From: an uncultured Caulobacterales bacterium
Lineage (GTDB): Bacteria > Pseudomonadota > Alphaproteobacteria > Caulobacterales > Maricaulaceae
Assembly (NCBI GenBank): GCA_937924355.1
Contig: CALDSY010000173.1
Location: 1-43,056 of the forward strand
Direction: 5' to 3'
Length of the DNA stretch: 43,056 nt
Shown: one piece after another, positions 32,649 through 42,002 of the stretch
Layout of the letters: every line of letters starts with the position of its first letter
Numbering within the stretch: position 1 is the first letter of the stretch
Translations under genes and position numbers: made by a program
The notes under the pieces: generated by a model
What the model saw: the letters and a program-made list of their open reading frames with translations, nothing else
Database searches by the model: none
What the model was told of the DNA's origin: nothing

Positions 32649-34058
32649 CTAAAGGGCTTTGATGATCTCCTCGACCATTTTCTTGGCGTCGGACAATAGC
32701 ATCATGGTCTTGTCATCATAAAAGAGATCATTGTCGATCCCGGCATATCCTGGTGACAGTGAACGCTTCACAAACAGGATGGTACTCGCCTTGTCCACAT
32801 CCAAAATGGGCATACCGGCGATCGGGCTTTGGGGATCCGTCTTAGCCGCCGGATTTGTCACGTCATTGGCGCCAATAACAAAAGCCACATCTGCATTGGC
32901 AAACTCGGAATTGATGTCTTCCAGTTCAAACACCTCATCATAAGGCACATTGGCTTCAGCCAGGAGTACATTCATATGACCGGGCATACGTCCCGCCACA
33001 GGGTGAATAGCATAGGCAACATCCACGCCTTCTTCCTTAAGGGTATCGACCATTTCGCGCGTTGCGTGTTGGGCCTGCGCCACCGCCAAACCATAGCCAG
33101 GCACGATTATGACTTTGGAGGCATTCTTCATGATAAAGGCCGCGTCTTCAGCTGAGCCCCGTTTCACCGGACGATCCTCGCGTTCACCAGAGCTAACAGC
33201 CGCGTCTCCGCCAAAGCCCCCAAGAATAACAGAGAAGAAATTCCGGTTCATGCCCTTACACATAATATAGGACAAAATCGCGCCCGATGATCCGACGAGC
33301 GCACCAACAATAATCAGCGCCAGATTAGACAGCGTAAAACCAAGCGCAGCGGCGGCCCAGCCTGAATAGGAATTCAACATGGAAACCACGACCGGCATAT
33401 CTGCCCCGCCGATTGGAATAATAAGCGTGATCCCGAGAATAAGCGTCAGCGCGATAATGCCCCAAAGGAGCGTATCATTGCTGCCGCCTGATTTCATGAG
33501 CATACCGATCAGAACAGCGACCCCTATGCCCATGCCAATATTGAGGAAATGCCGGGCCGGTAAAAGGATCGGCGCGCCTTTCATATTTCCATTAAGCTTG
33601 GCAAAGGCAATGACTGACCCGGTAAAGGTAATCGCCCCAATACCGGCACCTAACGCTAACTCTAGGAGACTATAACCTTTGATAGGGGCACCAACAGACT
33701 CGGCGATTCCAAATGCCACTGGGCTCTTAAATGCCGCGACAGCGACGAGTACAGCCGCCAAGCCAACTAAAGAGTGAAAGGCTGCTACAAGCTGCGGCAT
33801 GTCCGTCATAGGGATTTTTCGGGCGATAATCGCGCCTGCTATACCACCGACGGCCAGACCACCGACGATAATCGGCAGGGCCATTCCGCTTAGGTCAATG
33901 GTCAGAAGTGTTGTGACAATGGCGATTAACATCCCAACCATGCCAAACAAATTACCCCGTCTGGATGTCTCAGGAGATGACAAGCCCCGAAGAGCAAGAA
34001 TAAAGAGAACCGCAGAAACTGTATAAAGACCGGCGGCGAGATTTGCTGATAAAGTCAT
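32649..34058 (-). CDS. pntB: NAD(P) transhydrogenase subunit beta
   Basis: A 469-residue PntB: about nine membrane helices in the first 260 residues (proton channel domain II) and an NADP(H)-binding domain III at the C-terminus with VIIVPGYGLAVAQAQHA, ADVAFVIGANDVTNPAAK, and KRSLSPGYAGIDNDLF. Together with PntAA and PntAB it uses the proton gradient to make NADPH from NADH. Third gene of a three-gene operon (9 bp after pntAB). Confidence 0.97.
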   Translation of the reverse strand: MTLSANLAAGLYTVSAVLFILALRGLSSPETSRRGNLFGMVGMLIAIVTTLLTIDLSGMALPIIVGGLAVGGIAGAIIARKIPMTDMPQLVAAFHSLVGLAAVLVAVAAFKSPVAFGIAESVGAPIKGYSLLELALGAGIGAITFTGSVIAFAKLNGNMKGAPILLPARHFLNIGMGIGVAVLIGMLMKSGGSNDTLLWGIIALTLILGITLIIPIGGADMPVVVSMLNSYSGWAAAALGFTLSNLALIIVGALVGSSGAILSYIMCKGMNRNFFSVILGGFGGDAAVSSGEREDRPVKRGSAEDAAFIMKNASKVIIVPGYGLAVAQAQHATREMVDTLKEEGVDVAYAIHPVAGRMPGHMNVLLAEANVPYDEVFELEDINSEFANADVAFVIGANDVTNPAAKTDPQSPIAGMPILDVDKASTILFVKRSLSPGYAGIDNDLFYDDKTMMLLSDAKKMVEEIIKAL

Positions 34059-34067
34059 TTGGCGGCC

Positions 34068-34397
34068 CTACTTTTGTTTCTTCTTATACATGGCGAGCAT
34101 GCGCTGGGTGACCAAAAAGCCCCCAAATATATTGACGGCGCAAAGCGCTACTGCCAGTGCGCCCGTCCAGGTCGACATGCCAGAGCCGCTGCCCACGCCG
34201 GCGGCGACAGCTACCAAGGCCCCGACGATAATTACGGATGAGATTGCATTGGTCACGGCCATCAACGGTGTATGGAGCGCCGGTGTCACAGACCAAACAA
34301 CATAGTAGCCCACGAAAATCGCCAACACAAAAATGGCCATTTGAAAAATAAAGGGGCTGACACCGCCAGCGCCCGCTAAAATCAACATTGATAACAT
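34068..34397 (-). CDS. pntAB: NAD(P) transhydrogenase subunit alpha 2
   Basis: A 109-residue membrane subunit corresponding to the C-terminal helices of E. coli PntA, here encoded separately as is usual in alphaproteobacteria. Three helices are seen, with YYVVWSVTPALHTPLMAVTNAISSVIIVGAL carrying the conserved TPALHTPLMAVTNAIS motif. Ten bases follow pntAA, nine precede pntB. Confidence 0.95.
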   Translation of the reverse strand: MLSMLILAGAGGVSPFIFQMAIFVLAIFVGYYVVWSVTPALHTPLMAVTNAISSVIIVGALVAVAAGVGSGSGMSTWTGALAVALCAVNIFGGFLVTQRMLAMYKKKQK

Positions 34398-34406
34398 ATT
34401 GCCCTC

Positions 34407-35534
34407 CTATTTCAGGCGTTCATGGACGACGTCGCCGTCCCGGGTCAGCGCGCAGCCCTGGATAATTTCATCATCCCAATTCGGTGCGTAGCTGCCATCT
34501 TCCGCCGTCACCAGCGGGAGGAAGTTTTTCAAATTCCGTGCAAACATATTGGACGCATCGGCCGCCATACGAGACGGCCAGTTCAGAAGGCCAACAAGTT
34601 TGACTCCGTTTTTCGTAATGACGATTTCGCCCGCTTTGGAGCCTTCAACATTGCCGCCGCGTTCCACCGCCATGTCAACAATGACGGAGCCAGCTTTCAT
34701 AGTATCGATCATAGCTTTGTCGATCAGACGCGGCGCCGGACGGCCCGGTATAAGCGCGGTTGTCACCACGATATCTTGTTTTGTTAGATGGGACGCCGTG
34801 AGCTCAGCTTGCAGCTTTTGATACTCTGCTGACATCTGTTTGGCATACCCACCTGCTGTTTCGGCTTCTTTAAACTCTTCATTCTCGACAGCGATAAACT
34901 TCGCTCCCAAAGAGCCCACTTGCTCTTTGGCTGCCGGACGGACATCGGTCGCTGTCGTAACAGCACCCAGACGCCGGGCAGTTGCAATCGCTTGCAGGCC
35001 TGCAACACCCGCGCCCATAATAAAGACCTTGGCAGGCGCGACCGTACCCGCCGCTGTCATCATCATTGGAAATGCGCGGCCATATATAGAACCCGCCTCA
35101 ATCACAGCCCGGTAACCTGCCAAATTGGATTGGCTGGACAAGACATCCATGCTTTGAGCCCGGGAAATACGCGGGATATATTCCAAAGCATAAGCTGTCA
35201 CCCCGGCTTTAGCACAGGCTTTGGCGTAATCAGGGTTATCCGTCGGGTTTAAAAGCCCCGTAATCCCAGCGCCCTTGTTTAGGCTCGATAGTAATTTTTT
35301 GGTCCCGCCTGTAATCGACATTACCAAATCGGCGTCTTTGACAGCCGACGGGTTATCCTTCGAAAGCGTTGCGCCCACATCTTTATAGTCGGCATCGGAA
35401 AAATCCGCCGCCGCACCGGCACCTTTTACAACGGACACTTTATGCCCGGCATTTATATAGCCTTTGACCGTTTCTGGTGTCGCGGCCACGCGAGCTTCAT
35501 TTCCGCTCGCATCATTCAATACAGCAATCTTCAC
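34407..35534 (-). CDS. pntAA: NAD(P) transhydrogenase subunit alpha 1 (NAD-binding)
   Basis: A 375-residue soluble domain I homologous to alanine dehydrogenase. Seen: DASGNEARVAATPETVKGY near the start, EYIPRISRAQSMDVLSSQSNLAGY, the NAD loop IMGAGVAGLQAIATARRLGA, then the mobile loop TAGGYAKQMS and the C-terminal VDMAVERGGNVEGS. It binds NAD(H) and transfers hydride to PntB. First gene of the transhydrogenase operon, 57 bp after the subunit IV-like gene. Confidence 0.96.
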   Translation of the reverse strand: MKIAVLNDASGNEARVAATPETVKGYINAGHKVSVVKGAGAAADFSDADYKDVGATLSKDNPSAVKDADLVMSITGGTKKLLSSLNKGAGITGLLNPTDNPDYAKACAKAGVTAYALEYIPRISRAQSMDVLSSQSNLAGYRAVIEAGSIYGRAFPMMMTAAGTVAPAKVFIMGAGVAGLQAIATARRLGAVTTATDVRPAAKEQVGSLGAKFIAVENEEFKEAETAGGYAKQMSAEYQKLQAELTASHLTKQDIVVTTALIPGRPAPRLIDKAMIDTMKAGSVIVDMAVERGGNVEGSKAGEIVITKNGVKLVGLLNWPSRMAADASNMFARNLKNFLPLVTAEDGSYAPNWDDEIIQGCALTRDGDVVHERLK

Positions 35535-35591
35535 CCGGTTATCCTGTTATTGGGAAGGTTTATTTTGTCATGCGCTGTATGTTTTTTATTT

Positions 35592-35897
35592 TTAGCCTGC
35601 GAAAAGCCCCACAATCGCGCAGACAATCGCTGTTGCAATAGCTAGCCCCGTAATAGAGGCGAAATATGTGCCATTCAATTTAAGGCCAATTCCGACAACA
35701 ATGCCTAATACCAGTGTGATCACGAGCGCTGGCAACCAAGATAGGCCAACGCCGCCAACGGTCAGTATCGCGAAGATCAGCATTAAGGCGATCACCGTTC
35801 CGCCATAAACAGTGAAACCCATAAATCCATCGAAAGTATGTTTTTGCGCGCCAATTTTCATCTTGCCACGCTTATAATCTGAAGGTGCTCCGCCCAT
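35592..35897 (-). CDS. Three-helix membrane protein with cytochrome aa3 subunit IV-like N-terminus
   Basis: A 101-residue protein. Residues about 8-32 (YKRGKMKIGAQKHTFDGFMGFTVYG) match the HGxMDIxEQxxTFxGFMxxT motif of the small aa3-type cytochrome oxidase subunit IV family, followed by a helix. Unlike the usual one-helix 45-60-residue subunit, two more helices follow (about 55-73 and 84-100). I chose the ATG at 35897; an upstream ATG at 35918 is less likely since GGGAA lies in the right place for 35897. It lies upstream of pntAA on the same strand, as in several relatives. Confidence 0.7.
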   Translation of the reverse strand: MGGAPSDYKRGKMKIGAQKHTFDGFMGFTVYGGTVIALMLIFAILTVGGVGLSWLPALVITLVLGIVVGIGLKLNGTYFASITGLAIATAIVCAIVGLFAG

Positions 35898-36096
35898 GAT
35901 TAATTCCCTGTCAAACAAATCAGTTTAGGCGTCCTATCACGGTCGATTTGGGGCCTCAAGCGTCGTGCTGTCACATTCGTGAGTTTTATTTGCGACTTTA
36001 ACATCAAATTTACGGATTTGTCCCATATTGCGACGCTCAATGACCGGGGAAAACCTCGGCAAGGGCCAAAACGGCTCAAAATATGGTGAATGAAAT

Positions 36097-37548
36097 ATGG
36101 GTAAAACGGTTCTCATCGTTGACGATGATCCGACTCAACGACGTCTGATACAGGCTGTTGTCGAGAAAAGCGGGTTTTCCACATTACAGGCTGATAGCGG
36201 TGACTCTGCGCTTTCAATGATCTTTGGCGCTGATGGGCAAAACATCCACGTCGTTTTACTGGATTTGGTGATGCCAGGTCTGGACGGCATGGACACACTT
36301 AAGGCCATTGCCGATAAACGCCGCGAGCTTCCCGTCATCGTTTTAACCGGCAAAGGTAGCATCGATACGGTGGTTAACGCCATGCAAACTGGGGCGCGAG
36401 ACTTTATCGTCAAGCCCGCCAGCCCGGAACGCATTATCGTGTCTATTCGCAATGCGCTGGAGCTGAACACGCTCGCCGGCGAAGTAACGCGCCTAAAGAA
36501 AACCACCGAAGGCAGCCTTACCTTTAAGGATCTCGTCGGAAGCGCCTCGTCTATGCGGTCCGTCGTTGCCATGGGCGAACGCGGGGCACGCGCCAATATA
36601 CCCATTCTAATTACCGGTGAGTCAGGCGTCGGTAAAGAAGTTATCGCCCGCGCCATTCAAGGAGCCTCAGAACGTTCGGACCGTCCCTTTGTAACTGTTA
36701 ACTGCGGCGCCATTCCGGAGAATCTTGTCGAAAGCATTCTCTTCGGACATGAAAAAGGCTCTTTTACGGGCGCGAATGCCAAACACTTAGGTAAATTCCA
36801 GGAAGCTGATACAGGAACTTTATTCCTCGACGAAGTTGGGGAATTACCTCTGGATATGCAGGTAAAACTGCTGCGGGTCTTGCAAGAAGGCGAAGTCGAC
36901 CCGATCGGGTCCAAACGCCCCGTTCCTGTCGACGTCAGAATTATTTCTGCCACAAACAGGGATTTAGCGGAAAGCGTGAAACTCGGATCATTCCGCGAAG
37001 ACCTGTATTATCGTCTGAATGTTTTTCCTGTTCAGGTCCCAGCGCTGCGCGAACGACGGGAAGATATCCCCGCCTTGTTGAACCACTTTGTTAAACGGTT
37101 TAATGCCCAAGAGCGCATGAGCGTGAACGGCGCGGCCCACGAAACCATCGATATGCTGAAAACTTTTGATTGGCCGGGTAATGTCCGTCAGCTGGAAAAC
37201 TCAATTTTCCGCGCCATGATTTTATCAGACGGACAATTATTGCAACCTCAGGATTTTCCTCAAATTTCCGGGGAATTACCGAATTTCACAACCAAAGCGG
37301 ACGGCGGATTTTCTGCCCTATTGAGCAATGCCAGCGCGCAATTACCCGATGAGAAAGTGCGCTTCCTTGATCGGGAAGGTCATTTGCGAACGCTTGACGA
37401 AATCGAAAGAGATTTAATCGAATTCGCCATAAATAATTATGGCGGTCACATGTCTGAAATCGCCCGGCGGTTAGGGATCGGACGATCAACTTTATACCGA
37501 AAAGTTCGGGAACACGGCGTGGACGTCGATAACGTCCGCAGTGCATAG
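36097..37548 (+). CDS. tacA: Sigma-54-dependent response regulator, TacA-like
   Basis: A 483-residue NtrC-family activator. Receiver: LIVDDDPTQRRLIQ, phospho-acceptor Asp56, LTGKGS, VKPASPERI. AAA+ domain: Walker A GESGVGKE (174-181), sigma-54 loop GSFTGA (221-226), Walker B TLFLDE (241-246), and the arginine region REDLYYRLNVFP. C-terminal Fis-type HTH: HMSEIARRLGIGRSTLYRKV. DPTQRRLIQAVVEKSGF and the PASPERI stretch look like Caulobacter TacA, which drives stalk and polar development genes; assignment to tacA is by resemblance from memory. A porin gene follows 13 bp on. Confidence 0.82.
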   Translation: MGKTVLIVDDDPTQRRLIQAVVEKSGFSTLQADSGDSALSMIFGADGQNIHVVLLDLVMPGLDGMDTLKAIADKRRELPVIVLTGKGSIDTVVNAMQTGARDFIVKPASPERIIVSIRNALELNTLAGEVTRLKKTTEGSLTFKDLVGSASSMRSVVAMGERGARANIPILITGESGVGKEVIARAIQGASERSDRPFVTVNCGAIPENLVESILFGHEKGSFTGANAKHLGKFQEADTGTLFLDEVGELPLDMQVKLLRVLQEGEVDPIGSKRPVPVDVRIISATNRDLAESVKLGSFREDLYYRLNVFPVQVPALRERREDIPALLNHFVKRFNAQERMSVNGAAHETIDMLKTFDWPGNVRQLENSIFRAMILSDGQLLQPQDFPQISGELPNFTTKADGGFSALLSNASAQLPDEKVRFLDREGHLRTLDEIERDLIEFAINNYGGHMSEIARRLGIGRSTLYRKVREHGVDVDNVRSA

Positions 37549-37561
37549 GAAGGGGACTACC

Positions 37562-39283
37562 ATGAAACTTCGCACAAAATTATCAATGTTTGCAGGGGCC
37601 GCAGTAATTGCTGTCGCGCTGCCCGTAACAGCGTCGCATAACGACTCAAATCTGCGCGGATATTTCCCGGCACAGTATGGGTCGGCAGCCTCGCAATATG
37701 TTTATTCACAGCCAACACAAAATCAAGGTTACTCGGTGGCTGCACCAACGCAAAGCTATCCAGTAGCGGCGCCAAGTCAACCGGTTCAATACCAAACCGC
37801 AACTATGCAGCCGTCGCAACCTGTTTATTATCAAATGCCGGACGGAAGTTATACTTACGTGTCGTCCGAGACCAACAGCCAGGGCCTTCGCGGCCTCGCT
37901 GCTCCGCATGGTGTCACCTATAGTCAAGAAGCGGCCAATCGCTTCCACTCAGACATCGGACGGCACATGAATTTTGGCGACGTCACCATTCAGACCAATC
38001 CATATCACACAGCGGATATGCTGGATTGGCAGGAGAACACGACGGGCAAAACGCTGACACTTCTCGCTAATCGCGCGACGGGCGTTCTACCGGAGAATTC
38101 CTTGACAATCGGCGCCGGGGTTAAAGGTGGATTTATGTGGCAAAAAACCAGTGATCCAGGTAAATTCCCGATCTTGTCGCGCTTCCCGTTTTTGTCCCCC
38201 AATACAGATACAGAATCGGGCGTGTTTGCGATTAACAATGTGGCCCTTTCCTTTACGGGTGCATTTGGTGATTGGACGACCGTCTACATGCAGCCTGAAT
38301 ACTCCGAGACTGAGTATCCGGGAGAGCAGGAAGAATTCCAGCTTCGCAAGGCCTTTGTTGTTCTTGGTAACCTAAAGAAAATGCCTTTTTACGCCGCCTT
38401 TGGTCGCAAGACGATCGATTTCGGTAACTTCGATGGCTACAACCCATTTACCCACACAGAGGCACAGCATTACTTCTGGGCCGTTTCCGATCAACCTGTT
38501 TTGGAGCTGGGTTACTATAAGGACGGCTTGAAAATCACGGGCTCTGCCTTCTCTGGTGGTCGCCAGCTTCGCGTGGCTTATGCCGAAGAAGAGAACAACA
38601 TCCAAAACTACGCGTTTAATATCGAAAAGGAATTCCTGCTTGATAAGGGTGCCTTCACGGTCGGAGGTGGTTATCTCCACGATTCAATCTATCGCAATAA
38701 CTGGACCGCGCATACATTCCGCGGCATTCAGGACGGAAATCCACCGGCAAACTTTATTGAATACCGTAATAGCGTTGTCACAGGGTTTGCCGAATATAAC
38801 AGCGATTTCTTCGATGCTATGGTTGAGTATTCGACGACCTTGGAACCTTGGGCCGCCGCAATCCCTCAAACACCGGATGGAACGCCCTTTCCGCAATATT
38901 TGAATGACCCAACAGGCTCAACGATTGATCGAGACAATATCAACTTCGATCAAAACCTGGAAGTTATTGTCGCTCAGGCCCGGATTAAACCAATGCTACC
39001 AAACGGCAAGCGACTGGCTATTTCAGCTGTCGGCACCTGGGGCACAATCGGTGACGATTTCGTTGGAAGAAGCATTTTGGACCCATCTGGGCAAACTCAG
39101 ACGAGCTGGAAGAAAAATCAGCAACACGTTCTGGGTGTCGAGTATCCGATCTCACCTTATCTCGAAGTCGGCGCGGAATATGTCTACAATAAAGGCTTCA
39201 TACCTTTTGTTAATCCGCAGAATGTATCGAGTAATGATACGGAAGCGCACGCAATCAACATTGGTCTGAAAGCGCGCTTCTAA
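37562..39283 (+). CDS. LbtU-like outer-membrane beta-barrel with Q/P/S/Y-rich N-terminal segment
   Basis: A 573-residue exported protein from ATG 37562 with ribosome binding site AGGAAGGGG. Signal peptide about 1-24 (ending PVTAS). Then a low-complexity region to about residue 110, rich in Gln, Pro, Ser and Tyr, with a repeated VAAPxQ unit. From about 160 it is a beta-barrel: alternating strands, LSFTGAFGDWTTVYMQPEY, KAFVVLGNLKKMPFYAAFGRKTIDFGNFDGY, and a final aromatic residue (LKARF). The middle resembles LbtU siderophore porins. Cotranscribed with the TacA-like regulator and ended by a strong terminator. The ligand is not known. Confidence 0.72.
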   Translation: MKLRTKLSMFAGAAVIAVALPVTASHNDSNLRGYFPAQYGSAASQYVYSQPTQNQGYSVAAPTQSYPVAAPSQPVQYQTATMQPSQPVYYQMPDGSYTYVSSETNSQGLRGLAAPHGVTYSQEAANRFHSDIGRHMNFGDVTIQTNPYHTADMLDWQENTTGKTLTLLANRATGVLPENSLTIGAGVKGGFMWQKTSDPGKFPILSRFPFLSPNTDTESGVFAINNVALSFTGAFGDWTTVYMQPEYSETEYPGEQEEFQLRKAFVVLGNLKKMPFYAAFGRKTIDFGNFDGYNPFTHTEAQHYFWAVSDQPVLELGYYKDGLKITGSAFSGGRQLRVAYAEEENNIQNYAFNIEKEFLLDKGAFTVGGGYLHDSIYRNNWTAHTFRGIQDGNPPANFIEYRNSVVTGFAEYNSDFFDAMVEYSTTLEPWAAAIPQTPDGTPFPQYLNDPTGSTIDRDNINFDQNLEVIVAQARIKPMLPNGKRLAISAVGTWGTIGDDFVGRSILDPSGQTQTSWKKNQQHVLGVEYPISPYLEVGAEYVYNKGFIPFVNPQNVSSNDTEAHAINIGLKARF

Positions 39284-39376
39284 AAGGTAAACAAAGGTAA
39301 ACGATTTTATTCAGAATTATTACCAGACATTTACCGGATAAACGCATCGGAGGTGCGTTCACGCATTGAACAGTTA

Positions 39377-39405
39377 AACCCGCGCTTTTAGGCGCGGGTT
39401 TTTTC
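39377..39405 (+). terminator. Rho-independent terminator after the porin gene
   Basis: AACCCGCGC (39377-39385) pairs with GCGCGGGTT (39392-39400) across loop TTTTAG, followed by T's to 39404. Strong on the plus strand; the opposite strand also carries a short T run, so it may serve the convergent mdh as well. Confidence 0.88.
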
Positions 39406-39430
39406 GTAATTCAAGTTGACCTTTTGCGGT

Positions 39431-40507
<1,077 letters not shown>

Positions 40508-40598
40508 TTATTTGGTTTATCCCGCGTTCAGTTAACTATTGTTAAGTTTTCTCGATTCGAATATCGTAATCACGCAACATCTTAGGGGAGGAAATCTT

Positions 40599-41285
40599 AT
40601 GAAAAAAATGGTTGCAGAAATCATCGGCACAGCAGCGCTGGTGATATTTGGTTGTGGCGCCGCCGTATTGGCGGGTGCTGAAATTGGACATGCTGGTATT
40701 GCGGCAGCCTTTGGTTTGGCCATCGTGGCCATGGCCTACGGCATCGGCGCAATCTCTGGATGTCACATTAATCCGGCTGTTTCGTTTGGCGCTTTTGTCG
40801 CCGGACGGATGAATGCGGGCGAAATGATACAGTACTGGATCGCGCAGTTTATCGGCGGTGTATTGGGTGCAGGTGTCGTTTATCTAATCGCAACAGGTAA
40901 AACGGGTTATAGCGTTGCCGAAAACGGTCTTGGCCAAAATGGCTGGGGTGCCGGGTATCTCGGGGAATATAGTATGCAAGCGGCCTTCATCTTTGAAGTC
41001 GTCGCCACATTCTTGTTCCTTGTGACAATTCTTGGCGTCACTCACAAAAAAGGCGGACATCCCGCGATTGCCGGTTTGGCTATCGGTTTGACTCTCTGGG
41101 TCATTCACCTTTTGGGTATCCAGGTCACAGGCGTATCTGTGAACCCGGCGCGTTCTGCTGGCCCAGCTCTATTTGCTGGTAGCGGCGCAATTTCGCAGCT
41201 TTGGTTATTCTTCGTTGCACCTTTGATCGGTGCCGGACTGGCGGGCCTGTTGTTCCGTTCAGGTCTTCTGGAAGACAACGACTAA
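40599..41285 (+). CDS. aqpZ: Aquaporin Z (water channel)
   Basis: A 228-residue major intrinsic protein with six helices and both half-helix motifs: SGCHINPAVSFG (about 60-71) and TGVSVNPARSAGPAL (about 183-197). The residues before the second NPA and HLLGI are typical of water-selective AqpZ rather than GlpF (which has a Gly/Asp-containing second motif NPARDxGPR). Start ATG 40599 with a strong ribosome binding site (GGGGAGGAAA). Followed by a terminator. Divergent from mdh with about 200 bp between. Confidence 0.94.
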   Translation: MKKMVAEIIGTAALVIFGCGAAVLAGAEIGHAGIAAAFGLAIVAMAYGIGAISGCHINPAVSFGAFVAGRMNAGEMIQYWIAQFIGGVLGAGVVYLIATGKTGYSVAENGLGQNGWGAGYLGEYSMQAAFIFEVVATFLFLVTILGVTHKKGGHPAIAGLAIGLTLWVIHLLGIQVTGVSVNPARSAGPALFAGSGAISQLWLFFVAPLIGAGLAGLLFRSGLLEDND

Positions 41286-41305
41286 TTAGACATCCAATTT
41301 GGATT

Positions 41306-41336
41306 AACGCGCAGGCCTCGTGCCTGCGTTTTTTTA
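41306..41336 (+). terminator. Rho-independent terminator after aqpZ
   Basis: GCAGGC (41311-41316) pairs with GCCTGC (41322-41327) with AAC/GTT extension, followed by seven T. It overlaps the end of the convergent TPR-like gene by a few bases. Confidence 0.85.
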
Positions 41337-41873
41337 TGGGCGTATCGGGAAGTAAGCGAGTTCACCGGTCGCCATATCGCCGTCGCCCTCTTCCTGCAGA
41401 TCCTGCATTTCCGGATGATCCCGTAGAAAGCGCTTGAGTAGTTTATTCTGCGTTTCGACGCGCGCCGCATCACCCATTTTTTCATAGAGCCGGACCGACA
41501 TAGCCAAATATGGGCCCATAGGCGCTCCGTTCGCCTCAGCTTTCTCGAAGGCGTCAACAGCTTTCACGGTCATAATCGGGGCATAGAGTATCGCAGCCTG
41601 GCGAAACAGGCATCCGGCCAAATCTGGCGAGCGAGTGGCCTCAAACTCCAAAGAGCAGGCTACATCAAACAAATTTCCATTCATCAAAGCCGGTTTCATG
41701 TCTGCGTAAATGGAATCCACGCTGTCGAGCAATTCAAACACCAGTGTCTTTACCGCCTTGATGTCAGCCGGATGACACCCAGCCAAACTCTCTGGGATAG
41801 CAGCATTCAGCAGATATTTAGCTCGCTGAATATCCCGCTCGGGAATTTCTGTATGTCGTGTAGATTGTTTCAT
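41334..41873 (-). CDS. Unknown protein with TPR-like helical repeats
   Basis: A 179-residue mostly helical protein. Residues about 85-145 form helix pairs resembling tetratricopeptide repeats (LAGCLFRQAAILYAPIMTVKAVDAFEKAEANG, YLAMSVRLYEKMGDAARVETQNKLL). No signal peptide. Family not recognised. Two starts are possible: ATG 41873 (chosen, GGG in place) and GTG 41879. Stands alone between the aqpZ terminator and the PBP gene; the 15-bp repeat lies upstream of it. Confidence 0.65.
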   Translation of the reverse strand: MKQSTRHTEIPERDIQRAKYLLNAAIPESLAGCHPADIKAVKTLVFELLDSVDSIYADMKPALMNGNLFDVACSLEFEATRSPDLAGCLFRQAAILYAPIMTVKAVDAFEKAEANGAPMGPYLAMSVRLYEKMGDAARVETQNKLLKRFLRDHPEMQDLQEEGDGDMATGELAYFPIRP

Positions 41874-41937
41874 CGGCACCCAATTTTAGGGAACTCAATG
41901 CCAGAGGAGCGTTAAGAAGAGATTTCTGAAGTCTTAC

Positions 41938-41997
41938 CGAAAGCTTACGACACGAAAGCTTACGACACGAATGCTTACGCCCCGAAAGCCTACAATC
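41938..41997. repeat. 15-bp tandem repeat, four copies
   Basis: Unit CGAAAGCTTACGACA occurs at 41938-41952 and 41953-41967 identically, then CGAATGCTTACGCCC (41968-41982) and CGAAAGCCTACAATC (41983-41997). Each unit contains a near-palindrome around AAGCTT. On the minus strand the array is in frame with the end of the PBP gene, just past its TAA stop (42005-42003), and would read as V-V-S-F-R repeats until a second stop at 41936-41934. Confidence 0.85.
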
Positions 41998-42002
41998 GGG
42001 TT

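Noticed and set aside
36757-36774. GSFTGA instead of GAFTGA as a sign of a dead sigma-54 activator
   Set aside because: GSFTGA is found in working activators, and Walker A, Walker B and the arginine region are intact.
40532-40545. TTAA-N6-TTAA upstream of aqpZ as a CtrA binding site
   Set aside because: The CtrA pattern needs a 7-base spacer; here it is 6, and TTAA is common in gaps.
41938-41997. Repeat array as CRISPR
   Set aside because: The units are directly adjacent with no spacers, and no cas genes are present.
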